Below, one piece after another: positions 11,045 through 18,486 of a DNA stretch of 18,486 nt. Each line of letters starts with the position of its first letter. Within the stretch, counting starts at the first letter, position 1. The notes under the pieces were generated by a model, which saw only the letters and a list, made by a program, of their open reading frames with translations, did not search any database and was not told the DNA's origin. The translations under genes and the position numbers were made by a program. The DNA comes from Phoronis ovalis. Its lineage: Eukaryota; Phoronida; Phoronidae. Location of the stretch: positions 1-18,486 of the forward strand of contig JAOXYB010018017.1 of assembly GCA_028565635.1 (NCBI GenBank), given 5' to 3'.

Positions 11045-11122
11045 CGTCATCTATTGTGGCTGAGCCCAGGTATAAAAGGGTCAGTACGTACTTGGCAGAC
11101 ACATCGCCAGCTGAAGTAAGCG
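11045..11122 (+). promoter_or_regulatory. Orphan TATA promoter-like site with adjacent splice donor
   Basis: A CRE-like TACGTCA (about 11043-11049) and an inverted CCAAT-like ATTGTGG precede GGTATAAAAGGG (TATA at 11071-11078). About 40 nt later, AGCTGAAGTAAGC looks like a splice donor (GTAAGC from 11116). Together they resemble a non-coding first exon on the + strand. No matching downstream coding exon was found in the window. A chance match remains possible. Confidence 0.35.
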
Positions 11123-11469
11123 ATATTATATTTTGTTAAAGTTACATGGTATGCATATTTCTTCAAGAAAACAAAGCTCTGACATTTAATTATTCATCAT
11201 TTGTAATGTGCTTGAAAATAGCATGAGAGGACTTTGGAGAAGTTGTGTGTAAAACGACAAATTATTTGTCATATAATTACGAGTGAGCCTATTAGTGTAC
11301 ATGTGTTCTCTGCCTGGACGATATGCCTCGGCTGGTTGTATGCTTGGTATTAATATAATATATATCGCTTTTTTAATGTTGCTTTTATACGCAATTCTGT
11401 ATATTTGATGCCTTATATTTTAGCGTTTGTTGAAAGCGTATATATGCATTTTTTAATACATGTTCGATT

Positions 11470-11875
11470 CCCGGGGGATACTTGACAGAAAAGTTGGTAG
11501 GCTGTCGTAAGTGAAAAAAACATGAAAACTATACCCTGTCGTAAATAACTCTCCCGAAATAGATACCTTGTGTAAAATTCACTTGTAAATTATATACCCT
11601 GTGGTAAATAAATATGGAAAAATTTACGAACCTTAATTTTTCATACCTGTCGTAAATGCGTTTTCCAAGAAATACACCCTGTGGTCAACCAAGATTTTTT
11701 GAAAATATACCCTGTGGTAAATATCCAACGAAAAGTATACCCTGTGGCAAATAAGCTTTGAGAAGCGTGAAAAACATACCCTGTGGTATAAATGCGGGAG
11801 CTGAAAAAAGGGGGGCTATTGGGAGGCACATATATATAGAATGAATGAATATTGAATGACTATACACCCCCGGGG
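11470..11875 (-). repeat. Interspersed repeat, copy B (inverted relative to copy A), with CCCGGGG ends
   Basis: About eight diverged ATACCCTGTGGTAAAT units, the reverse complement of those in copy A, lie between 11525 and 11795. The block is bracketed by CCCGGGGGATAC (11470-11481) and GTGTATAGT-facing CCCCCGGGG (11867-11875), which resemble terminal inverted repeats. No coding sequence is present. This copy lacks the nested element found in copy A. Confidence 0.7.
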
Positions 11876-12143
11876 TTTGATTATTGATGTGTATAAGAAT
11901 CCATTTTGCGAATTGAGGTTCTTTCCCAACCCTTTGTCAATTCTCAGCTCAAGTAAGATTATTCAGGTGCCAATTATGGCTAGTGTATTCTGTTATGTAA
12001 GAAGAACGATGTAAAAGACTTAGGTTTTAAATAAAAATGAGAACATCTCCTATGTACTATCAGCGAGAAAAAATTCTCATTATTATTCCAACAAACATCT
12101 GCTGTAAATATCCACCATTGAAAATACCAGTGAGAAGGGAAAT

Positions 12144-12149
12144 TTTATT
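12144..12149 (-). terminator. Polyadenylation signal AATAAA of the EGFR-L1-like gene
   Basis: AATAAA on the - strand (TTTATT on +), 77 nt past the TGA. It is the first such hexamer after the stop, so the 3' UTR would be about 100 nt. Confidence 0.55.
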
Positions 12150-12225
12150 TAGAATCTGTCTTACTAAATTTGAAATAAAATGCAAGTGAATCTATCTATG
12201 TAAACAAAACAGAATGCTCGCAGCT

Positions 12226-12374
12226 TCATGGTAGGTCTTCTGGTTCCATGCAGTTGTCGTCAAATAACGGTGTCGCCGTTTTGTCATTCAGTATAGCTTT
12301 CCAAGCACCACTCTCTTTTGGGTAACTGCATAAGAATTTATTGTGAATGATATCAACGTCGCCTTTGCTTATAG
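12226..12374 (-). CDS. EGFR-L1-like gene exon 4: L1 cap with last disulphide, and stop
   Basis: Acceptor CTGTTTTCAAG. Its first two bases complete Thr168; then 48 codons and TGA. It reads ISKGDVDIIHNKFLC, then ESGAWKAIL, whose Trp192 matches the conserved Trp following the L1 cysteine in EGFR. It ends DDNCMEPEDLP. The last residues after Cys209 do not resemble EGFR. Confidence 0.85.
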
Positions 12375-14531
12375 CTTGAAAACAGAAATGACGTAACATT
12401 AAAATTAAAAATGTATTTGCGTAAGTTTCAGGGGCGGTTCAAGGATTTGATTAACAAAGGTGTTAGTAATGAGTGGAATGCGAACGTCTAACGTGTAGAG
12501 CGAAAACTATCTGTAGGGTTCATGGGGACATGTTTTTCCTTAGTTTAAGGGGGTTCCACCAAAACTAAGACCCACTTCTGAAACCGCCACTGGGTTTGTT
12601 GATAGGTTTCATTTCAATCATTTTGCATATTTGTTACTACGATGCTGGAGGTTCATCTTTATATTTACCAAGCTTCCCTATACTAATTGACTCAAACAGC
12701 ACATGCACCCCGGCAGCACTTTTTCACATTATTCGCGGCCAGCACACAATTCCAAAATGTACTACATTTTCCAGTGTACACCGTACATGTATCTATAGAT
12801 CACAATCTTTGATTTCGTATACGGAAATTACACGGAGAATTACAAAGAACGTAGTCACGTAAACGATGATGCAGCATTATGATAACTTGTAACTAAATAT
12901 ATGACATATTCTTTCATGCAGTTGTACATGCGCAGCTTAGTCACCGTGACGTGTCAAGCAGCAATAGAAAAGTTCTCCTATTGAGTGGGCATCTAGAAGA
13001 GTGGATTTGCTCTGATTTAGGACATTCTCGCTGCAATATTAGGAAAATGATTCCAGTGGGGACTTAGATTAAATGAGTAATGGATATGACATACTTACTT
13101 TTCAGAGACTTTAATGGTAATTGTTTCAGACCAATATCAGAAGTTCCAAGTTTATAATTTAATGCCACAAATAAAGCGAGGCGTCTCCCATTCCTTTGGT
13201 AAACATCTTCGCCTTTGATGATTTCCAAGTTAGTCAAAGGGATAACGTCAGCGTATACCCCAACAAGTGACACATAACCAGTCACCTAAAACAAGAATGT
13301 AAGTTCTCTGTTATGACAAAAACTCTGTTAGCATTGTCACGATTTCTTATCAGCAGAATGTTTTAGAGAGCGTTTTTAATTAATTGATCCCTTTTTGTAC
13401 ACCCGCCACGAAACAATAAGTTTGGTAATAAACTTGTCCCAAAAATTGTAGCACTTAACCATAATCTAAAAGACTTTGGACGCCTGTCTGTCTTAAGATG
13501 TTTTATTACACATTGTAAAGTTCTACTCGTTTCGCTTCAAAATTTATATTAAACATAAATAAAAGAAATAACAGGATAGTATCCAAACAGTGGATATAAA
13601 GGAACTGTTTCCATTTATGGTAAAAGCTGTCGAGATTTTCGTCTTATATTGTTAAAATAGTTTCCAATAACATATTGGAAAATCTAAATAAAAGGATAGT
13701 ATAATCGTCATAAATAATACTTAGTGTATCTAGGAAATGTTTTGAGGTATTTCTTGTGTTTTCTGGAATATATAAATATAAGAATAAGAAATAGTTCGAG
13801 TTAATCGTTTTTTTACGTGTTTGTAATTAATTACATTAAGAAGGTCGTCTATCATACATGTACTATACATCTTTGATTTTATTTCATAAGACCGAGATTA
13901 ATGAAAAACAAAATCAGAATGTAACCTCTTGTATAGACTCCAAAAATCTCAAATCATAATTGTATTCACGTTCTAGTGGTTCTTCTGTAATAGGTAGCGA
14001 TTCGTCCAACCATGTGATCTCCAAATTCCCATAAATCTTAGTACAATTTGTATATCGACTTCTATAAAATTGATATCTGGCATAGGCACTACCTAATACC
14101 GCACTAAGTCCATTATAGGTACCAAGACAATGGTTAGCTGAAATTATTACATGACATATCATTATTAGCCTTTGAAATTGCAATTATAGAACGGCTATTC
14201 ATTCCATTTGTAGAATTTCTACATTTAATCTAGATAATTTTATGATGGAATTTATCATAAATTGAAAAAAAAATGTTTCCGGTCAGTAAAATTACATCAA
14301 TCATGAAGCAGCAGAAGATATTTTTCATCAGCTTCATTTTGAACACTTTTTGCAGATTTGGAACTGTCTATGTAAATACTGTTAGACCACTACTATATTT
14401 TACAGATGCTCATTCTTAAACAGCTTACCTTGCTCTGGGTCTCGTTTATTTCGACTATTTACCACGGGCGAACAGTTTCCACTCAACCAAGTTATCGCTA
14501 AGATGAACGTCAACAATATTAGAGACTTCAT
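12226..14531 (-). CDS. Secreted protein made of a lone EGF-receptor L1 (receptor L) domain, 4 coding exons
   Basis: On the - strand, join 14531-14429, 14137-13926, 13285-13099, 12374-12226 gives 216 aa plus TGA, intron phases 1,0,1. Residues 1-18 are a signal peptide (MKSLILLTFILAITWLSG), then a furin-type RNKR (27-30). The rest is an EGFR domain I: Cys38-LGT, TNC (Cys66), GNLEITWL (71-78), YDLRFLESIQEVTGYV (95-110), IPLTNLEIIKGE (120-131), LALFVALNY (141-149), GLKQLPLKSLKTI (157-169), Cys183, Trp192 and Cys209. The four cysteines fit the two L1 disulphides (38-66, 183-209). NCT at 65-67 is a glycosylation sequon. Full EGFRs exceed 1100 residues; this one stops seven residues after Cys209, without furin-like repeats, L2, membrane helix or kinase. 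In EGFR, domain I is part of the ligand-binding face, so a soluble decoy or modulator role is plausible but inferred. The weak donor GTTACA after exon 2 is the one soft join. Confidence 0.9.
12429..12592. mobile_element. Short hAT-like MITE in the last intron of the EGFR-L1-like gene
   Basis: CAGGGGCGGTT at the left end and AACCGCCACTG-type sequence at the right end (reverse complement CAGTGGCGGTT) form terminal inverted repeats of about 11 bp with one mismatch. CAGNGGCGG termini are typical of hAT-like non-autonomous elements. It is 164 bp long with no coding capacity. The 8-bp flanks (GTAAGTTT and GGTTTGTT) do not match well, so a target duplication is eroded or absent. Confidence 0.65.
13099..13285 (-). 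CDS. EGFR-L1-like gene exon 3: second half of the L1 beta-helix
   Basis: Acceptor TTCTTGTTTTAG and donor GAAAAGTAAGT. It is 187 nt, phase 0 to phase 1, and encodes residues 106-167: VTGYVSL, IPLTNLEIIKGE, LALFVALNY and GLKQLPLKSLK. Human EGFR exon 3, from memory, is 184 nt with the same phases and ends at the equivalent residue (after NLQ, before EI). Confidence 0.9.
13661..13681. repeat. Perfect 9-bp hairpin in intron 2 of the EGFR-L1-like gene
   Basis: TTTCCAATA-ACA-TATTGGAAA. Similar short palindromes and repeated GGATAGTAT words lie around it (13571-13700), suggesting a decayed inverted-repeat element. Confidence 0.4.
13926..14137 (-). CDS. EGFR-L1-like gene exon 2: first half of the L1 domain
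   Basis: Acceptor TAATTTCAG. It is 212 nt and encodes residues 36-105, with its first two bases completing Ala35. It contains Cys38, Cys66, GNLEITWL and YDLRFLESIQE. An insert of about ten residues (SLPITEEPLE region, 80-90) lies between ITWL and YDL compared with vertebrate EGFR. The donor GAG|GTTACA is non-consensus after GT but joins exactly to V-T-G-Y in the next exon. Confidence 0.88.
14429..14531 (-). CDS. EGFR-L1-like gene exon 1: signal peptide and furin-type site
   Basis: ATG is at 14531-14529 in an AAAATGA context. The exon holds 34 codons plus one base and ends CAAG before the donor GTAAGC. It encodes the signal peptide and RNKR (27-30) followed by Asp31. The phase-1 end resembles the first intron of human EGFR, which as I recall is also phase 1 and lies just before the first L1 cysteine. 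Confidence 0.85.
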
Positions 14532-14639
14532 TTTAAATCGCTCAATGTATTTTTATCTATACTAAAGCTATGTATAAACCAACACTTTTTTCTTAATACA
14601 AATCCAAGTGTTTAATAAAAAATACTTGTCTGTTATTGC

Positions 14640-14670
14640 TTTATATACACCAACTATTTCCGTTTGCAAT
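14640..14670 (-). promoter_or_regulatory. Possible core promoter of the EGFR-L1-like gene
   Basis: On the - strand GTATATAAAGC holds a TATATAAA box (14647-14640), about 110 nt upstream of the ATG, with an ATTGCAAA motif (C/EBP- or octamer-like, 14670-14663) just before it. No clear initiator is seen about 31 nt downstream (near 14616), so the exact start is unknown. Confidence 0.45.
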
Positions 14671-17600
14671 GATTCACACTATTAATTATCTTCGATGTTT
14701 ATATATTTGAAACAAAAATATACGCATACTCTGGTTTTTAACGAAAGTTGTATTACTTGTAATAGGTATACTCATACTCATTTTATTTAAACATTATACA
14801 GGGCTTCAAGTTTGATAAGTAGTTACTGAAGTTTGCAGTATACATCAGGTAAACTGACCTTTTACACTGGTGTTTATCACGAGGTTTTGTTTTGATTGGA
14901 TGAGATACTATTAAACTATTTCAAATGTAATGTGAAAAGCACCGCAAAGAAAATATTCGCTCCTTGTATATCCATGATATAAAAACTATAAAGCGTGCCT
15001 TAAAAAAAATGAAAGACTTATTTCTTATCACAGGACTGTTCAGGAAAAAGGGTTAATTTGATTTTTTTTTCTTATGGGCTGTCAGCAACTGAACACCCCC
15101 TCGATCCCTCCATTTCCTCCCATACTGACACGATAAAACATGACACTGATTATATGTATGCTATCGGTGAATACTTGTTTCTATGATTGCTATCCCATTT
15201 CATACGCGTATCTTTTATCTTTACTAACATTTACCAGTGTGTATGTGTGTGTGGGTACTATCCTAATCGTTAAAACAACTGGAGTATTACGCGCCCACTA
15301 CCTAATAAAATGTGTCGTAGTTTTCATTTGCGGTGTATGACGTCATGAGAGCGAATTGTAGTTCCCTACATCGGTCAGATTTACAGAAACATGTAAACTG
15401 TTGGTATTTTTGTTTGGTCAATTTTTTATCAATCTGTTGTATAGAATGCACTACGCAATACGCTTCCGAACATACTTCATTCAGATAACATTTTCAAAAT
15501 GCAAATGCTGATGGTATGTACATATTTGTTAATTGTATATCAACACTTTGATCACTTTTAACAGCGCGTATAATAAATGCGCATGCAGTCTTAGTCTAAG
15601 TTTAGATCCTTGTTGTATTTTAAAAATAAATTTTGTTAAAAATTGAGTTTATATATGAGTTTAGATCCCTATATAAATTTCTATCCCTGTATGCAACAAG
15701 GAGACTATATATCTGATAATAATATGCATTATTAATTTTAAAACAAATTTTTGACTTTTGCGAGCTTATAGTTTTTTAAAAAACAATTTATTTAGTACAT
15801 TTAGAAGATATATAGTCCGACAGGACGTGCCTTTTTAATCGTTAATTCACAAGATGGCGATCTGTTGAATATAAAATGATGGACTCAAAAATGCATGCCA
15901 GTATCTACTTTTTATTTTAGCAAACACAGCAGAATGTAAAGTACATCAAACTATACAGGGGCAAATCCCGAACAAAATGATGACTAGCTTCTAAATAAGT
16001 GCCACTTCTTCCCACCAGGTGGGGTTCTTAATTGTAGTGCTTTCGCTATTGAATTTAGTGCAAGATAGCAAATGATGTCACCTAAACACGCCTAGCTTTA
16101 TATAAAACAAATACGTCCTTACCGTCTTTGTTTTTTTTTGTATTTACATACTGGTACTTTTTATTATAAGATCAATCGACAAGATTTTAGATTAAATGTT
16201 CAAACGGACACATTTTCAATGAAAAAATTGAAAACAGTTGATAGAACGTAATACAATTCAGCTTTTTTTCAAGGGTAAACTTCTACGCTTTGTAGCCAAA
16301 ATATGACTTATTTTATTATCATCATTAAAGAATATATTTCGGTGCTGAGTTGTACATAAATGCAATTAAAGTAAACATGCACGTAAAAATACAATAAACT
16401 CTCACATGATAAGAACAATAACACTCTAGGCTTTTATGGTACACTTCTTTTAAAAGCAAAAGGTACGTACATTTCATAGAATTAAAATGTTTCATACAGC
16501 AGTGTGTATGAATCTAACAAGATCATGAAAAATAAATACCAGCCAAAGATCCTGGTGTTTTATGAAATTATGGTAATACATGTTCAAGACTACGAAGCCA
16601 ATTAGGCTTATATTTAGCGGATACTAAAGTGAAACTTAATTTATATACAGACTTTTTGCTGTAACATAAATGAAGTAGATTATATATTTGAAATTGGTCA
16701 TTATTATTAATTCTGCTCGTGCTCATATTACACGTAATTACTGTTTAGTTTATTATGAACAATTGGATTGTCTAACAAGGTGCACAATTAAACAAAACGT
16801 CAGTTCAGTAGGCATCAACTAACGCCACCAATAAAGCGTCATGGAGTATCTATATCAAAAAAGCAGTATTTACACTGTAAAAAACGCGCATCATATAAAT
16901 AGATAATTAATTGCACGTCACAATAATGCCCCCATATCCCAGTCAATCATTTTCCTCGTAAACTAATTGTTGCTTAGTAACGGACGGGGAAATATTGTGA
17001 AACGTTAATTTTTTCTTGTCATTTTAAAATGATTAGAATCATATGTGAATAATGCAGAAATCAGCAAATTAGCTTTTACATTTTACAACATTTGCACATA
17101 ATATAAATTCGTGTTAGAAACAGTGAACCAAAGAACCTGTGACAATTCACATGCAAGCAACACAATTGTAAAATTATTGAAAGATTTTAATGCTGTAAAT
17201 CAGTGCAAATAAAATCTATGTATTACTGAGATTAAATTAAATAACTAAATTATCTATAAGACATGTAAGTGCGGTTTTAAACTAGAAGAAACATCTTGCT
17301 CGAATAAATTTACCTTTCGATCAATAAAAGCTTTTTCTACGGAAATGAAAACTGCAGGCTGGCTGAGTTAAGCAACGATTTCTATAATCCTAGATTTATA
17401 GAATTTTCCGATATCTGTACCGGCACAAACGCTGTAGGGCTGCTTTTATTGGTAGCGCTAGTACACTACAGGTGTTTAAATATATCTGATTTTGCTTGTT
17501 TTTGTAAGAAACTAATTGTGAACAAGGTGACTTCTAACAACAGATGAAGAGGAGGATGTGCTGCTGCTGCTTTGTTAAGGAATAAACCGCACAATTAGCA

Positions 17601-18486
17601 CGCTTTAATTAGAACTGTACTTTTGTGGCATTGCTTGCTGATACAAGTGACGATCCGTAGTACTTGACAGGTATATATATATACATGCAGTGTGTGATAT
17701 AATAATTTATGATAATTACAAATTTTAAGGTAACATGAAGAGCCCAAGTGTAAAGATAAAGTATATCCCTGTATATAGACACTCCGATCCCTTTTCACCC
17801 TTGGCAATAACCAAAAAAAGCCCCGGGAATAAAACCTAAAATGTGTGCGTCATTTAGGACATCTTTTGCACTGTTGAAATTACTCATCCTGGGTTTAAAC
17901 TCTAAAAGCATGTATTAATTCATAAAGCATTGTTTAATTAAGCAAATAAAAGTCATTTGAAATACATTTCCTGACATCAGCAGATAACATGCTACTCGTG
18001 CTTGTTAATACAAAATTAATATCATCTTCAAACTAATTATTTTATTAAGCTTTGTGTTATATTTATAGCGTGCTTCTTGGAATGAAAGTGGGTAAATTTC
18101 TGTGGGGGTTATTTAATTTGAAACAATATTTTCACATAATAGTTATGTCAATGTTCTAACAAGCTGACGAGTATTATCCAATCATAATTGTTCAATTGTT
18201 GTTTATAGACATGGCTGAAATTATTTTTAAAAGATCGAGCAAACCCCTCCCTCTCTTAATGACCAATTTTTTTTGTCGTTCATAGCGAGTGATGGATGTT
18301 GAAGAAAAGAATACATTTAAATATTAAAATCGTTATTCATAGTGCGAAGTTTTCATTGTCTTTTGATACCTTGTTAAGTAATAATTATATAGATGCTATA
18401 TTGCACTCGTCTGTGCCAGATATTTGTTCAGAATCACGTATATACGTCACATTCTTGCTTGTGTTGTAGACAAGAGATAGCTTCTC
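14671..18486. other. Intergenic stretch upstream of the EGFR-L1-like gene, no gene recognised
   Basis: 3.8 kb of AT-rich DNA. Short open frames at 15140-15340 (+, hydrophobic) and 17595-17807 (-) show no family motifs or splice-supported extension. A small inverted pair TCCTTGTTG (15607-15615) / CAACAAGGA (15694-15702) and two GTTTAGATCC words 59 bp apart may be the remains of a transposon. Confidence 0.5.

Noticed and set aside
11461-11472. TGTTCGATTCCC, similar to a tRNA B box, suggesting a tRNA or SINE
   Set aside because: No A box, acceptor stem or anticodon arm can be folded around it; the CCCGGGGG is the end of repeat copy B.
11641-11867. Two overlapping - strand open frames rich in TTGY/TTGCI-like repeats
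   Set aside because: They are translations of the CCCTGTGGTAAAT repeat units of copy B and have no independent coding support.
12596-12862. 88-codon + strand open frame
   Set aside because: It lies antisense in gene B intron 3 next to the hAT-like element, with no domain or promoter of its own.
15140-15340. Hydrophobic 66-codon + strand frame resembling membrane helices
   Set aside because: T-rich DNA readily gives Leu/Ile/Val/Phe-rich frames; no gene context or conserved motif supports it.
17595-17807. 70-codon - strand frame containing RVKRDR
   Set aside because: The basic motif looked like a pro-protein site, but there is no signal peptide, domain or neighbouring exon.

Overview
This window looks like AT-rich animal nuclear DNA. 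It has long introns with GT-AG borders, TATA/initiator promoters, AATAAA polyadenylation signals and several short non-autonomous transposons, and no long open frames. Nothing bacterial, such as operons or Shine-Dalgarno sites, is visible. The protein families are metazoan. A lophotrochozoan, perhaps a mollusc, is my best guess from overall texture, but the sequence does not prove the phylum.

I could assemble two multi-exon genes by hand. Every splice join keeps frame. Gene A lies on the + strand (3254-9668, five coding exons, 219 aa) and encodes a secreted protein whose only domain is a laminin G (LamG/LNS) domain. It has a good core promoter (TATA 3157, initiator TCAGT 3186) and a polyadenylation signal 77 nt after the stop. 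Gene B lies on the - strand (14531-12226, four coding exons, 216 aa) and encodes a secreted protein whose only domain is an L1 (receptor L, domain I) module of the EGF receptor. It stops just after the last L1 cysteine. It has no cysteine-rich region, membrane segment or kinase.

The genes are convergent, with about 2.5 kb between their stop codons. They share a design: a short first exon with a signal peptide and an RxxR-type basic site, one extracellular domain, and a total near 217 residues. Gene B has intron phases 1-0-1 and intron positions close to those of exons 1-4 of EGFR as I remember the human gene. That suggests it arose from the 5' end of an EGFR gene. Gene B could be a soluble EGFR-pathway modulator and gene A a matrix or receptor ligand, but joint action is inference from proximity only.

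Layout: 1-970, a diverged interspersed repeat with a nested 0.54-kb inverted-repeat element carrying nuclear-receptor-type DR1 motifs; 971-3000, no gene seen; 3000-3200, gene A promoter; 3254-9750, gene A with introns of 1.0-2.4 kb, including a degenerate copy of exon 1 in intron 1 and a 35-bp tandem triplet in intron 2; 9750-11060, no gene; 11040-11120, an orphan TATA-box promoter-like site on the + strand; 11470-11875, a second inverted copy of the repeat; 12144-14650, gene B with a small hAT-like element in its last intron; 14650-18486, no recognisable gene.
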